From positions 2,170,001 to 2,234,000 of the forward strand of contig NZ_CP159253.1 of NCBI RefSeq assembly GCF_040438645.1: a DNA stretch of 64,000 nucleotides. The letters are read 5' to 3'. Below the pieces are notes generated by a model. It saw only the letters and a program-made list of their open reading frames with translations. It was not told where the DNA came from and did no database searches. How positions within the stretch are numbered: position 1 is the first letter of the stretch; every line of letters starts with the position of its first letter. Below are positions 15,002 through 25,161 of this stretch, piece by piece. A program made the position numbers and the translations under genes. Source of the DNA: Mesorhizobium sp. WSM2240. Lineage in GTDB: Bacteria > Pseudomonadota > Alphaproteobacteria > Rhizobiales > Rhizobiaceae.

Positions 15002-16255
15002 ATGCTCAATCTGGCGCTGACGCGTCCTGGTCGCGCTTCCGCTGTCGCCGCGTTGGCCATTGCAGCGGTATTTCTTGCCGCCTGCGGCGCCCCGCAATCC
15101 AAGGGCATGGTCAACACCAAGAACAAGCGCTCCAAGGAATATTTCGCCGAGTCCGAGTATGGCGTGAAGGCGAGCCCGCGCGTCACCACCAAGAAATCGA
15201 ACCTGCAGCGCGGCGGCGGCCGCGACCAGCTCGGCCGGCCCTACAAGGTGCGCGGCAAGATGTATTACCCGAAGGAAGACAAGAACTACAAAAAGGTCGG
15301 CGCGGCTTCCTGGTATGGCGACGCTTTTCACGGCCGGCTCACCGCCAATGGCGAAGTCTACGACATGACGCATCTGACCGCAGCGCACCCGACCATGCCG
15401 CTGCCGAGCTACGCCCGCGTCACCAATCTGAAGAACGGCAGTTCCATTATCGTGCGCGTCAACGATCGCGGCCCCTATTCGCATGGCCGGCTGATCGACC
15501 TATCGAAGCGCGCCGCCGAACTGCTCGACTACACCCATATCGGCACCGCCAAGGTGCAGGTGGAATATGTCGGCCGCGCGCCGCTGCACGGCCGCGACGA
15601 CCAGTACCTGATGGCTTCCTACCGGCCCGGCAACCGCGCTCCCGATCCGTCCGACGGCCTCGCCAGCGGTGTCATGATCGCCATGAACGGTCCGACGCCG
15701 AGCGCCGATGCCGCTCGATCGGCAGCCTTTCCGGGTGTGATGTCCGACAGCGCGCCTGCCGCGCAGCCGCAGGTCCAGCCGGTGATGGCGGCCAACGCCG
15801 GCGCGTTCGGCGATCTCGCGCTGCCGGCCTTCGGCCCGATCGCGCCCGAGCGTCCCGGCATCGACATGATCTTCGAAACTCAGGTCGCGCTGGCGACCAT
15901 GTCCTACGCACCCAACCAGCGGCTGCAGAGCGCGGCGAAGGCCTTCGCGGCCCTCGAACGCGGCGCCATGTCGCCCGACGATGTCGCGCAATCCTGGAAG
16001 CGGCTCAACCCGGCAGGAGCGGACGCCGCGTTGCAGCCCTATGTCGCCGCCGGTTCCTTCGCCACGCTGGCCGAGGCCCAGAAGGTCGCGCGCGTGCTGT
16101 CCGGCTTCGGCCGCGCCACGCTGGAGACCTCCGAGATCGACGGCGCTCAGCTCCATTCGGTCAACCTCTATTCCGATGGCCGCAACGGGCTCGACGCCAT
16201 GCTGGAAGCGGCGTGGGCGAACGGCGCTCCCGACGCCATGACTATCCGCGACTGA
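15002..16255 (+). CDS. rlpA: RlpA-family septal ring lytic transglycosylase (lipoprotein)
   Basis: An envelope lipoprotein with a signal peptide ending in the lipobox LAAC (C28). Residues ~97-195 form the double-psi beta-barrel: GAASWYGDAFHGRLTANGEVYD, then VNDRGPYSHGRLIDLS with the Asp that acts in peptidoglycan cleavage. In Pseudomonas, RlpA cuts naked glycan strands at the septum. The remainder is Ala/Pro-rich and ends in a weak SPOR-like repeat (YVAAGSFATLAEAQKVARVL), which would target it to division sites. It leads the cluster with the carboxypeptidase and tmk, the usual rhizobial order, so it belongs to an envelope-growth group. Confidence 0.9.
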   Translation: MLNLALTRPGRASAVAALAIAAVFLAACGAPQSKGMVNTKNKRSKEYFAESEYGVKASPRVTTKKSNLQRGGGRDQLGRPYKVRGKMYYPKEDKNYKKVGAASWYGDAFHGRLTANGEVYDMTHLTAAHPTMPLPSYARVTNLKNGSSIIVRVNDRGPYSHGRLIDLSKRAAELLDYTHIGTAKVQVEYVGRAPLHGRDDQYLMASYRPGNRAPDPSDGLASGVMIAMNGPTPSADAARSAAFPGVMSDSAPAAQPQVQPVMAANAGAFGDLALPAFGPIAPERPGIDMIFETQVALATMSYAPNQRLQSAAKAFAALERGAMSPDDVAQSWKRLNPAGADAALQPYVAAGSFATLAEAQKVARVLSGFGRATLETSEIDGAQLHSVNLYSDGRNGLDAMLEAAWANGAPDAMTIRD

Positions 16256-16366
16256 AGGCTGCCATCTCCGGCCGCGCGTATAGCGCGACCTTGCCTATGT
16301 TGATTCAGCGTCTAAATCCCTGTTAGCCTTGCCGTCGTGCATGGCATGCACAAGGGCAGGGCTGCG

Positions 16367-17536
16367 ATGTTGATGGAATTTCGCCGGGCGGCGTTGGCTT
16401 GGATTCTGGGTTTCATGGCGATGCTCGGCGCCGTTGCCCCGGCGCAGGCGCAGCTATTCGAGACCAAGGCGGCTCAGGCCTTCATGATCGATGCCGAAAC
16501 CGGCACGATCCTGTTCTCAAAAAATCCGGACCAGCCAATCCCGCCGGCCTCGCTTGCCAAGCTGATGACCATGGAGGTGGTGTTCAACGCCATCAGGGCC
16601 GGGCGCTATACGCTCGACGATAAATTCGTGGTCAGCGAGAACGCCTGGCGCACCGGCGGGGCGGGTTCGGGCGGCTCGACCATGTTCGCCGAACTGAATT
16701 CGGAGATCAGGCTGGAAGATCTGATCCAGGGCGTCGTCGTGCAGTCGGCCAATGACGGCTGCATCATCATCGCCGAAGGCATGGCCGGCAGCGAGGAGAA
16801 TTTCGCCGCACTGATGACCGAACGTGCCCGCGAACTAGGCCTCACCGAATCGGTGTTCAAGAACTCCACCGGCCTGCCTGCCGAGGGCCAGGTGGTGACG
16901 GCACGCGAACTGGTCAAGCTCGCCCTGCACATCTTCAACGAATATCCGGACTTCTACAGATATTATTCCCAGCCGGATTTCACCTGGAACAAGATTACCC
17001 AGCGCAACCGCAACCCGTTGCTGACGATGAACATCGGCGCGGACGGCATGAAGACCGGCTACACCGAGGAATCCGGCTATGCGATCGTCGGCTCTGTGGC
17101 GCGCAACGACAGACGTCTCTTCGTCGCCTTGAGCGGCATGGCCTCCGAGCGCGAGCGCGCGGAGGAAGCGCGCAAGATCGTCGACTGGGGGATGCGAGCC
17201 TTCGAGAAGAGCGAGCTCTTCGCCGAGGGCGAGACGGTCGGCGAGGCGCAGGTCTATGGCGGCACAAAATCCGGCGTGGCGCTGAAGGCCAAAGGTCCGA
17301 TCTCCATTTTCGTGCCGATTACCAATCGCGACCGGCTGACGGCGCGCATTGTCTACCAGGGGCCGGTGATCGCGCCGGTCGAGGAGGGCGCCCCCATAGG
17401 CTCGCTGCGCGTCTCCATCGGCGATACGCTGAGCCAGGAAACACCGCTCTACGCCGCCGAAAGCGTCGAAACCGGAGCGCTGCACCAGCGTGCTCTCGAC
17501 GCTGTCGGTGAATTGCTGGTCGGCTGGCTGCGCTGA
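16367..17536 (+). CDS. D-alanyl-D-alanine carboxypeptidase (penicillin-binding, S11)
   Basis: Periplasmic enzyme that trims the terminal D-Ala from peptidoglycan pentapeptides. A signal peptide ends AQA before Gln (about residue 28). The serine active site is complete: S62-x-x-K65 ([10 protein letters not shown]), the SAN motif (VVQSANDG) and KTG ([12 protein letters not shown]). A C-terminal PBP5-type beta domain follows. I chose the ATG at 16367, which gives a clean signal peptide; an in-frame ATG at 16337 would add ten polar residues. It is close before tmk as in other alphaproteobacteria. Confidence 0.9.
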   Translation: MLMEFRRAALAWILGFMAMLGAVAPAQAQLFETKAAQAFMIDAETGTILFSKNPDQPIPPASLAKLMTMEVVFNAIRAGRYTLDDKFVVSENAWRTGGAGSGGSTMFAELNSEIRLEDLIQGVVVQSANDGCIIIAEGMAGSEENFAALMTERARELGLTESVFKNSTGLPAEGQVVTARELVKLALHIFNEYPDFYRYYSQPDFTWNKITQRNRNPLLTMNIGADGMKTGYTEESGYAIVGSVARNDRRLFVALSGMASERERAEEARKIVDWGMRAFEKSELFAEGETVGEAQVYGGTKSGVALKAKGPISIFVPITNRDRLTARIVYQGPVIAPVEEGAPIGSLRVSIGDTLSQETPLYAAESVETGALHQRALDAVGELLVGWLR

Positions 17537-17612
17537 CCTCCTTCAGCGTGGACTTTTTCCCCTCGCGGGCTATTACCGGTGTTCTCAGAACGCAGGCAGA
17601 GGATCGGGCCAG

Positions 17613-18278
17613 TTGGCGCGCGGATTTTTCATAAGTTTCGAAGGCGGGGAAGGGGCGGGCAAGTCGACGCAGATCGCCCGGCTCGCCGCGAAGCTGCGCG
17701 CCAAGGGCTATGATCTTGTCGTCACTCGCGAACCTGGCGGCTCACCTGGCGCCGAGGCCGTGCGCCACGTCATCCTCTCGGGCGCGGCCGAGCCGTTCGG
17801 GCCGGAAATGGAAGCGCTGCTCTTCGCCGCCGCCCGCTCCGATCACGTCGAACAGCTCATTGCGCCGGCGATCGCGCGCGGCAGCGTCGTACTGTGCGAC
17901 CGCTTCCTCGATTCGTCGCGGGTCTATCAGGGCGGGGCGGGGGACCTCGATCCCGGCTTTATGACCGCGCTGGAGCGCGTCGCCGTCAACGGCACTGTCC
18001 CCGACATGACGCTGATCTTCGACATCGACCCGGTCGAGGGGCTGACGCGCGCAAACGCCCGGCGCGGCGACGAGACGCCGGACCGCTTCGAGAAGGAGAC
18101 ACTGGCGGTCCATCAGCGCCGCCGCGAGGCATTTCTCGCCATTGCCCGCAGCGAGCCGGAGCGCTGCGTCGTCATCGACGCCTCGGCAGGCCCCGACGAG
18201 GTCGAAGATGCTGTGACCACGGCGGTCTTTGCCGCGCTCGAAGCACGGGCCGAACCGCGCCGTTCGAAGGAGGGCTGA
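17613..18278 (+). CDS. tmk: Thymidylate kinase
   Basis: Phosphorylates dTMP to dTDP. The P-loop is [11 protein letters not shown] near the N-terminus; the DRF/Y motif appears as [16 protein letters not shown], and the LID-like segment contains [11 protein letters not shown]. The product is 221 residues from a TTG start at 17613 with GAGG ten bases upstream; upstream in-frame codons would add a sequence not found in the family. Its stop overlaps the holB start (TGATG), so the two are translationally coupled. Confidence 0.92.
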   Translation: MARGFFISFEGGEGAGKSTQIARLAAKLRAKGYDLVVTREPGGSPGAEAVRHVILSGAAEPFGPEMEALLFAAARSDHVEQLIAPAIARGSVVLCDRFLDSSRVYQGGAGDLDPGFMTALERVAVNGTVPDMTLIFDIDPVEGLTRANARRGDETPDRFEKETLAVHQRRREAFLAIARSEPERCVVIDASAGPDEVEDAVTTAVFAALEARAEPRRSKEG

Positions 18279-19330
18279 TGTTCGAACGTATTGCGCCGGA
18301 ACAGCACGACACACTCGAAGGCGTGCCCGAGCCTTCGGAAAACCCGCATCTGCATGGCCATCGTGCGGCGTCGAATATGCTGGCCGCAGCCTATCGCACC
18401 GGCAAGCTGCCACACGCGCTGCTCTTTGCCGGGCCGCAAGGCGTCGGCAAGGCGACGCTCGCCTTTCACCTCGCTAACCACCTTCTTCGCCATCCGTCGC
18501 ATGGCGACGCGCCGGCTGAACTTGCCGCACCCGACCGGGCATCGCCGCTGTTTCGGCAGGTGGCGATGGGCGCGCATCCCTCCGTGCTGCATCTGACGCG
18601 CCCGTTCAACGATAAGACGAAAACCTTTAAGACAGTGGTTACGGTCGACGAGATCCGCCGCGTCAGCCGCTTCCTGTCGATGACCTCGCATGACGGCAGC
18701 TATCGCGTCGTCATCGTCGATCCGGCCGACGACATGAACGTCAATGCCGCCAACGCGCTCCTGAAAAATCTGGAGGAGCCGCCCGCCCGCACGATTTTCG
18801 TGCTGATCGCGCATGCTCTCGGAAGCCTGCTGCCTACCATCCGCTCGCGGTGCCAGATCGTCCGGCTGGGACCGCTCGAGCCGGACGAATTGATGGCGGC
18901 GCTGGAGGGCGCCGGCCAGGAGCCGCCGCAGGAAGCGCGCGCCCGCGCGGCGCTCGCGACAAGGGCGGGAGGCAGCGTGCGCGAGGCGATCCTCCTGACG
19001 CAATATGGCGGGCTGGAGATCGCCGAGGCGATGGACAGGATAGTGGTCGCGCCAAAACTCGATATCGCCGCAGCCCACAAGCTCGCCGAAGTCGCCGGCG
19101 GCCGCGGCCAGGACATTCCGTTCGACATCTTCAACCGGCACGCGCTCGACCTTCTTGCGGATGCGGCGAGCCGCGCGGCACTTGAAGGCCAGGGGCCGCG
19201 CGCCAACCGGCTCACCGAGAGCTGGCATCAGGCGCTGACGTCGGTGACCGAGACCGAGACCTACAATCTCGACAAGAAGCAGCACGCGCTCGGCATGATC
19301 ATCCGCCTCAAGGAGGCGCTTCGAATGTGA
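18278..19330 (+). CDS. holB: DNA polymerase III subunit delta'
   Basis: Clamp-loader subunit that helps load the beta sliding clamp. Recognised by the AAA+ Walker A GPQGVGKAT, by the conserved VTVDEIRRVSRFLSMTSHDG and VDPADDMNVNAANALLKNLEEPP segments and by the sensor region RSRCQIVRL. Length of 350 residues is normal. It lacks the zinc-binding cysteines seen in enteric delta', as is usual in rhizobia. Starts within the tmk stop; metG follows after about 90 bases. Confidence 0.92.
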   Translation: MFERIAPEQHDTLEGVPEPSENPHLHGHRAASNMLAAAYRTGKLPHALLFAGPQGVGKATLAFHLANHLLRHPSHGDAPAELAAPDRASPLFRQVAMGAHPSVLHLTRPFNDKTKTFKTVVTVDEIRRVSRFLSMTSHDGSYRVVIVDPADDMNVNAANALLKNLEEPPARTIFVLIAHALGSLLPTIRSRCQIVRLGPLEPDELMAALEGAGQEPPQEARARAALATRAGGSVREAILLTQYGGLEIAEAMDRIVVAPKLDIAAAHKLAEVAGGRGQDIPFDIFNRHALDLLADAASRAALEGQGPRANRLTESWHQALTSVTETETYNLDKKQHALGMIIRLKEALRM

Positions 19331-19417
19331 CGCTGTCGCCTTGCCGTATGGCAATCGCCGGCCCGATGCGTTATCTCACCGCCACGCTTCCCAAGTCGCC
19401 ATTTCGAACGGCCTTTC

Positions 19418-20968
19418 ATGTCACGCGAAAAATTCTACATCACGACCCCGATCTTCTATCCGAACGGCAAGCCGCATATCGGCCATGCCTACAATGTGAT
19501 TGCTACCGACGCGATGGCGCGGTTCCAGCGGCTCGACGGCAAGGACGTGTTCTTCCTGTCGGGAACCGACGAGCACGGGCTGAAGATGCAGCAGACAGCC
19601 GATCAGGAGGGTGTGGCGCCGAAGGCGTTGGCCGACCGCAATTCGGCGATCTTCCGGGAAATGGAGGAAGCCGTCGGCGCTTCCAATGACGAATTCATCC
19701 GCACCACCGAGGCGCGCCACTACAAGGCCTGCCAGGCCATTTGGGAGCGCATGGCGGCTAACGGCGACATTTATCTCGACCGCTACAGCGGCTGGTATTC
19801 GGTGCGGCAGGAAGCCTATTTCGACGAAAAGGAAACCACGGTCGGCGACGACGGCGTGCGCCGCGAGCCGCTCGGTTCGCCGGTAGAATGGAACGAGGAA
19901 GAGACCTATTTCTTCCGGCTCTCCGCCTATCAGGACAAGCTTCTCGCGCTGTACGAGCAGCGCCCGGATTTTGTCGCGCCCGCCGAGCGCCGCAACGAGG
20001 TGATGAGTTTCGTCAAGTCGGGCCTGAAGGATCTTTCGATCTCGCGCACCACCTTCAATTGGGGCGTGCCGGTGCCGGGCGATCCGAAGCATGTCATGTA
20101 TGTCTGGGTCGACGCGCTGACCAACTACATCACCGCCGCAGGCTTTCCCGATACAGCCGGCGAAAAATGGGATTTCTGGCCGGCGACGCACATCATCGGC
20201 AAGGACATCGTGCGGTTCCACGCGGTCTACTGGCCGGCCTTCCTGATGTCGGCCGGCATCGAACTGCCGAAGCGGGTTTTCGCGCACGGCTTTCTGTTCA
20301 ACCGCGGCGAAAAGATGTCGAAGTCGGTCGGCAATGTCGTCGATCCCTTCGCCATGATCGAGCATTACGGCCTAGACCAAGTGCGCTATTTCTTCCTGCG
20401 CGAAGTGCCGTTCGGACAGGACGGCAGTTATAGCCACGACGCCATCGTCAACCGCACCAATGCCGACCTCGCCAACGACCTCGGCAATCTGGCGCAGCGC
20501 TCGCTGTCGATGATCGCCAAGAACTGCGGCGCCGTTGTGCCGGCGCGCGGCGTGCTTGCCGATGCCGACCGGGCAATCCTGGCAATGGCCGACGAAGCGC
20601 TGGCCACCGCACGCAGGACCATGGCCGAGCAGTCGGTCCATCAGGCGCTGGCGGCGATCTTCGGCGTTGTGGCCGAAGCGAACCGCTACTTCGCAGGCCA
20701 GGAGCCCTGGGCGCTGAAGAAGACGGACCCGGCGCGCATGGAGACGGTGCTGCACACCACCGCCGAAACCATCCGGCGCGTCGCGCTGATGTGCCAGCCC
20801 TTCATGCCGACATCGGCGGCAAAGCTGCTCGACCTCCTGGCCGTGTCGGCCGATGAGCGCGCATTCGAGCATGCCGGGGAGGCGCATGCACTGAAGCCGG
20901 GCACCCCGCTGCCCACGCCGGCGGCGGTGTTCCCTCGTTATGTCGAGCCGGCGGCGGCGGAACAGTAA
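19418..20968 (+). CDS. metG: Methionyl-tRNA synthetase
   Basis: Charges tRNA-Met. Class I signatures are complete: HIGH at residues 20-23 (KPHIGHAYN) and KMSKS at 299-303. The 516-residue form has no zinc-knuckle cysteines in the connective domain (the region reads [13 protein letters not shown]) and no C-terminal tRNA-binding extension, the compact type common in alphaproteobacteria. Expected operon position between holB and tatD. Confidence 0.95.
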   Translation: MSREKFYITTPIFYPNGKPHIGHAYNVIATDAMARFQRLDGKDVFFLSGTDEHGLKMQQTADQEGVAPKALADRNSAIFREMEEAVGASNDEFIRTTEARHYKACQAIWERMAANGDIYLDRYSGWYSVRQEAYFDEKETTVGDDGVRREPLGSPVEWNEEETYFFRLSAYQDKLLALYEQRPDFVAPAERRNEVMSFVKSGLKDLSISRTTFNWGVPVPGDPKHVMYVWVDALTNYITAAGFPDTAGEKWDFWPATHIIGKDIVRFHAVYWPAFLMSAGIELPKRVFAHGFLFNRGEKMSKSVGNVVDPFAMIEHYGLDQVRYFFLREVPFGQDGSYSHDAIVNRTNADLANDLGNLAQRSLSMIAKNCGAVVPARGVLADADRAILAMADEALATARRTMAEQSVHQALAAIFGVVAEANRYFAGQEPWALKKTDPARMETVLHTTAETIRRVALMCQPFMPTSAAKLLDLLAVSADERAFEHAGEAHALKPGTPLPTPAAVFPRYVEPAAAEQ

Positions 20969-20981
20969 GGCTTCCGAGAGC

Positions 20982-21773
20982 ATGCTTGTCGACAGCCACT
21001 GCCACCTTGATTTTCCGGACTTCGCCGACGAGCGCGCGGCGATCGTCGAGCGTGCGGCGGCGGCAGGCGTGGCGCGCATAGTGACGATCTCGACGCGCGT
21101 CAGGCGGTTTCCCGACGTGCTGGCGATCGCAGAGGCTTTCGACGCGGTCTATTGCTCGGTCGGCACGCATCCGCACAATGCCGCCGAGGAACTCGATGTG
21201 ACCGCCGACGAACTGGGCCGGCTTTCGGCCCATCCGAAGGTGGTGGCGATCGGCGAGGCCGGCCTCGACTACCATTACGATAAATCCCCGCGTGACGCCC
21301 AGGCGAAAGGCCTCCGCACCCACATAGCCGCGGCGCGGCAGACGGATCTGCCGCTTGTAATCCATGCGCGCAGCGCCGATGCCGACATGGCCGCGATCCT
21401 CGAGGAAGAAACTGAGAAGGGCGCTTTCCCCTTCATCCTGCACTGCTTTTCGTCGGGGCGAGAACTCGCCGAGACAGGCGTCAGGCTTGGCGGCTATGTC
21501 TCTTTTTCCGGTATTTTGACCTTCAAGAACTCCAGCGAGTTGCGCGATATCGCAGCCGGCGTGCCGCAAGACCGCCTGCTGGTCGAGACTGACGCGCCCT
21601 ATCTCGCGCCGATGCCCTATCGCGGCAAGCGCAACGAGCCCGCTTATGTGGCCCAGACAGCCGCGGTGCTCGCCGAAACGGTCGGGGTGAGCGCCGCCGA
21701 GATCGCGACGATCACCACTGACAATTTCTTCCGGCTGTTCACCAAGATGCCGCGCCCGGCCGGGAACGCCTGA
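20982..21773 (+). CDS. tatD: TatD-family metal-dependent deoxyribonuclease
   Basis: Amidohydrolase-fold nuclease. The N-terminal metal motif is DSHCHLD; further ligand segments are GEAGLDYHYDKSP, VIHAR, LHCFSSG and VETDAPYL. The ATG at 20982 gives the usual 263-residue length; an upstream in-frame start lies inside metG and adds non-conserved residues. Two bases separate it from the next gene. Confidence 0.9.
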   Translation: MLVDSHCHLDFPDFADERAAIVERAAAAGVARIVTISTRVRRFPDVLAIAEAFDAVYCSVGTHPHNAAEELDVTADELGRLSAHPKVVAIGEAGLDYHYDKSPRDAQAKGLRTHIAAARQTDLPLVIHARSADADMAAILEEETEKGAFPFILHCFSSGRELAETGVRLGGYVSFSGILTFKNSSELRDIAAGVPQDRLLVETDAPYLAPMPYRGKRNEPAYVAQTAAVLAETVGVSAAEIATITTDNFFRLFTKMPRPAGNA

Positions 21774-21775
21774 GC

Positions 21776-22615
21776 GTGGCGGGCCTGCTGCGCTTCACGA
21801 TTCTTGGCTGCGGCTCATCGCCCGGCACGCCGCGCATCACCGGCGATTGGGGCGATTGCGACCCGCTGGAGCCGAAAAACCGCCGTTTGCGCGCTGCGGC
21901 GCTGGTGGAGCGCATTGCGCCGAATGGCGGGAAGACGACCGTCGTCATCGACACCGGGCCTGATTTCCGCGAGCAGATGCTGATGGCCAAGGTCCGCCGC
22001 GTCGACGCCGTCGTCTACACCCACGCCCATGCCGACCACATACACGGGATCGACGATCTGCGCAGCTACTGGCTGGAGCAGCGGCGGCTGATCCCCGTCT
22101 ATGGCGACAGCCCGACGCTTGCGCGGCTGCGCGAGGCCTTCGACTACTGTTTCGCCACGCCGCCGGGCAGTTCCTATCCGCCGATCGTCAGCGCCAACCT
22201 CATCGAGCACGGCGTCCCGTTCACGATCGAGGGCGAGGGCGGGGCGATCACCTTCGAGCCGCTGCCGCAGATTCACGGCGATGCCATTTCACTGGGTTTC
22301 CGCATCGGCCCGATCGCCTATTGCCCCGATGTCAGCGGCTTTTCCGAAGCGACGGCGGCGCGGCTGACCGGCCTCGACGTGCTCGTCATCGACGCGCTGC
22401 AATACCGCCCGCATCCTAGCCATTTGTCGCTTTCCGAGGCGCTCGAATGGATCGAGCGCCTGGCGCCGGGGCGCGCGTTGCTGACCCACATGCACGTGCC
22501 GCTCGACTATGCGACGGTGATGCGCGAAACGCCGGACAATGTCGAACCGGCTTATGACGGAATGGTGGTTGAAATGCCATTGGAATCAGACCGATGGACG
22601 ACAAGCCTGATGTAA
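21776..22615 (+). CDS. Metallo-beta-lactamase fold phosphodiesterase (PhnP-like)
   Basis: The binuclear metal motif THAHADH supplies H83, H85, D87 and H88; further ligands occur in PQIHGD, YCPDVSG and LLTHMHVPLD. The N-terminus (LGCGSSPGTPRITGDWG) matches the family that includes the cyclic phosphodiesterase PhnP. GTG start right after tatD. The usual alphaproteobacterial position behind tatD argues for a housekeeping role; the true substrate is not evident. Its last 22 bases overlap the next gene. Confidence 0.85.
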   Translation: MAGLLRFTILGCGSSPGTPRITGDWGDCDPLEPKNRRLRAAALVERIAPNGGKTTVVIDTGPDFREQMLMAKVRRVDAVVYTHAHADHIHGIDDLRSYWLEQRRLIPVYGDSPTLARLREAFDYCFATPPGSSYPPIVSANLIEHGVPFTIEGEGGAITFEPLPQIHGDAISLGFRIGPIAYCPDVSGFSEATAARLTGLDVLVIDALQYRPHPSHLSLSEALEWIERLAPGRALLTHMHVPLDYATVMRETPDNVEPAYDGMVVEMPLESDRWTTSLM

Positions 22616-23097
22616 GCGGCAGCATTGCGCGGGTTACCGAGGCCGCGCGTGTTGCCGGTCTCGATATCGAGATCCGCCGCATGGGCGCCTCGACCCGCAC
22701 GGCCGCCGAGGCGGCAGAGCAATGCGGCTGTTCGGTCGCGCAGATCGTCAAATCCCTGATCTTCCAGGGCGAACGCAGCGGCCGGCTCTTTCTGTTCATG
22801 CTCTCGGGAGAGCACCAGCTCGACCTCGTCAAGGCGGCGGCACTTGCGGCCGAGCCGCTGCAACGCGCCGACCCGCGCCACATCCGCGAAGTCACCGGCT
22901 TCGCCATAGGTGGCGTCTCGCCGATCGGCCATATCGCCGCCATTCCGGCGTTCGCCGATGAAATGCTGCTGCGCTTTGATCGCGTTTGGGCCGCCGCCGG
23001 AGCGCATGACGCAGTATTCGCTGCCGAGCCCCGCGCTCTGATTGTAGCGGCCGGCGCGACCGTTGCGAGCCTTGCCAATCAGGAAAGTGCCATATGA
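22594..23097 (+). CDS. YbaK/EbsC-type aminoacyl-tRNA deacylase
   Basis: A 167-residue free-standing editing domain of the YbaK/ProX superfamily, which hydrolyses mischarged aminoacyl-tRNAs. Seen: CGCSVAQIVKSLIFQG with the conserved lysine, the LSGEHQLDLVKAAAL helix and the glycine-rich VTGFAIGGVSPIGH loop. It overlaps the preceding gene by 22 bases and the following one by four (ATGA). Confidence 0.88.
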   Translation: MDDKPDVSGSIARVTEAARVAGLDIEIRRMGASTRTAAEAAEQCGCSVAQIVKSLIFQGERSGRLFLFMLSGEHQLDLVKAAALAAEPLQRADPRHIREVTGFAIGGVSPIGHIAAIPAFADEMLLRFDRVWAAAGAHDAVFAAEPRALIVAAGATVASLANQESAI

Positions 23098-23678
23098 CAT
23101 CGTCGATCATCGACTTCATGCTGAAGCGCAATTCCGCGCCGATCCCGGAACTGCGCGAACCGGCGCCCGGCGACGACGAGATCGCGACGATGATCAGGAT
23201 CGCCACGCGCGTGCCCGACCATGGCAGGCTCGCGCCGTGGCGCTTCATCCTCTATCGCGGCAAGGCGCGCGAGGAGATCGGCGAAAAACTCGCCGATCTT
23301 GCCGAAAAGCGCGAAGGCCCGCTGACTGAAGCGCGCCGCAACCAGGAACTGACGCGTTTCTCGCGCGCGCCGCTGGTCATCGGCGTGATTTCGAGCCCGA
23401 AGGAGAACCCGAAGATCCCGCAATGGGAGATGTTCCTGTCCGGCGGCGCGGCGGCGATGAGCCTGGTGCTCGCCGCAAATGCGCTCGGCTACGGCACTAA
23501 CTGGATCACCAACTGGTATTCCGATGTCGAGGAGGGCAGGCGCATCCTCGGCCTCGCGCCGCATGAACGCGTGGTCGGTTTCGTGCATATCGGCTCCTAT
23601 GAAGGCCCGGCGCCGGAGCGTCCGCGTCCCGATCCGGCGGCGCTCTATGCCGATTATGCTGGTCCGTGGGAGGGATAG
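23094..23678 (+). CDS. Nitroreductase-family flavoprotein
   Basis: FMN-dependent oxidoreductase of 194 residues. The N-terminal FMN-binding RIATRVPDHGRLAPWRF segment, the central SGGAAAMSLVLAANALGYGTNWITNW helix and the C-terminal EERVVGF-like HERVVGFVHIG strand are characteristic. Translationally coupled to the deacylase. Native substrate unknown. Confidence 0.9.
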   Translation: MTSSIIDFMLKRNSAPIPELREPAPGDDEIATMIRIATRVPDHGRLAPWRFILYRGKAREEIGEKLADLAEKREGPLTEARRNQELTRFSRAPLVIGVISSPKENPKIPQWEMFLSGGAAAMSLVLAANALGYGTNWITNWYSDVEEGRRILGLAPHERVVGFVHIGSYEGPAPERPRPDPAALYADYAGPWEG

Positions 23679-23683
23679 AAACT

Positions 23684-24292
23684 TTGTTCTACGAACCAGC
23701 CAAGGGCCACGGCCTGCCGCACGATCCGTTCAAGGCCATCGTCGCGCCGCGCCCGATCGGCTGGATTTCGACCGTGGCCCTTAACGGCGACGTTAATCTC
23801 GCACCCTATTCCTTTTTCAACGCCTTCTCGACGAACCCCTTCCTTGTCTGGTTCTCGTCGGAGGGCGAGAAAGACAGCGCCAGCTTTGCGCGCGAAACCG
23901 GCGAATTCGTCGTCAATCTGGTCGGGCGCGATCTCGCGGAAAAGATGAACCGCAGCGCCGTCGATGCGCCGCGCGGCGTCAACGAATTCGCCTATGCCGG
24001 CCTGACCCCCGCGCCTTCGCGGCTGGTCGCGCCGCCGCGCGTGGCTGAAGCTCCGGCCGCGCTCGAATGCAAGGTAACGGAAATCCTGCGCCCCAAGGCC
24101 CTCGACGGCAGCGATGCCGGCGTGTTCGTCGTCACCGGCGAGGTGGTCGGCGTCCACATCGACGACGAAATGCTCACCGACGGCCTGTTCGACACCGTCA
24201 AGGCCGGCAATGTCGCCCGCCTCGGCTACATGGATTATTCCATGGTCAACGAGACTTTTCAGATGCGCCGCCCGCGCTGGGGCAAGGATTAG
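23684..24292 (+). CDS. Flavin reductase-like FMN-binding protein
   Basis: Split-barrel flavoprotein of the flavoredoxin type. Conserved segments include APRPIGWISTVALNGDVNLAPYSFF and GEFVVNLVGRDLAEKMN, and a C-terminal RLGYMDYSM. A TTG start at 23684 stands eight bases after GGAGGG; a GTG six codons earlier is possible. It may supply reduced flavin or act on its own; pairing with the upstream nitroreductase is inferred from adjacency. Confidence 0.85.
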   Translation: MFYEPAKGHGLPHDPFKAIVAPRPIGWISTVALNGDVNLAPYSFFNAFSTNPFLVWFSSEGEKDSASFARETGEFVVNLVGRDLAEKMNRSAVDAPRGVNEFAYAGLTPAPSRLVAPPRVAEAPAALECKVTEILRPKALDGSDAGVFVVTGEVVGVHIDDEMLTDGLFDTVKAGNVARLGYMDYSMVNETFQMRRPRWGKD

Positions 24293-25161
24293 AGACTCGC
24301 AGCCTGCGCCCTCGCCAGCAGCCGCTCGGCGCGGCGCAGATGCGGCCGATCGTACATCTGGCCGTCAATGCCGACGACGCCCGGGTCTCCCGCCGCCCGG
24401 AATGCTTCGACCACCGCTTGCGCATGCGCCACCGCTTCCTGAGATGGCGTGAACGCCTCGTTGATGACCGCAACCTGGTCGGGGTGGATCGCCATCTTGG
24501 CGGTGAAGCCGTCGCGCTCGGCTTCCAGGCATTCCGCGCGCAACCCCTCATTGTCCCGGAAATTCACGAACACCGTATCGATAGCCGCGGTCTCGGCGGC
24601 CGAGGCTGCAAGCACCGTCATCGCCCGAGCCAGCCGGAAGACATCGGTGTAGCGGCCGCGCTCGTCGCGTGTGGCCCGCGCGCCGATCGCGGCGGAAAGG
24701 TCTTCCGCACCCCAGGTCAGGCCGGCAAGACGGGCGCTGGCGTTGTAGCTCCCGGCGGCCAGCAGGCCGGCCGCCGTCTCGGTGATGATTGGAATGATCT
24801 TCGTGCAGCCATCTGCCAAGCCGTTTTCGGCCTCGCGGACGCGCAGTTTCGCAGAAAGCTGCTGCACATCGGCGAAGCTGTTGGATTTCGGCAGCATGAT
24901 GCCGTCAGGCCTCGCCGGCATCAGCGCTGCGAGATCGTCATCGGTCAGCCCGGTGGACAGATCGTTGACGCGGACATAGACCGCAGCGCCCGTCGGCGCC
25001 CTCCGTTCGCGGATGAAATCCGCAGCGACCCTGCGCGCCGCTTCCTTGTTGCCGGAAGCGACCGAATCCTCGAGGTCGACGATGATGACATCCGCGCCTG
25101 CCGAAAATCCCTTCTCCAGCTTCCTTTCCGAATCGCCCGGCACGAACAGAAGCGAGCGCAT
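24289..25161 (-). CDS. CitE-like CoA-ester lyase (HpcH/HpaI family)
   Basis: TIM-barrel C-C lyase acting on malyl-CoA/citramalyl-CoA type esters. The start MRSLLFVPGDS, the ADVIIVDLEDSVA strand with metal-linked acid residues, the VYVRVN arginine motif and the AKMAIHPDQVAVI signature are all present. 290 residues is normal for the beta-subunit-like stand-alone enzymes. Overlaps the MaoC gene upstream (TGATG) and converges with the flavin reductase, overlapping by four bases. The exact substrate cannot be told. Confidence 0.88.
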   Translation of the reverse strand: MRSLLFVPGDSERKLEKGFSAGADVIIVDLEDSVASGNKEAARRVAADFIRERRAPTGAAVYVRVNDLSTGLTDDDLAALMPARPDGIMLPKSNSFADVQQLSAKLRVREAENGLADGCTKIIPIITETAAGLLAAGSYNASARLAGLTWGAEDLSAAIGARATRDERGRYTDVFRLARAMTVLAASAAETAAIDTVFVNFRDNEGLRAECLEAERDGFTAKMAIHPDQVAVINEAFTPSQEAVAHAQAVVEAFRAAGDPGVVGIDGQMYDRPHLRRAERLLARAQAASL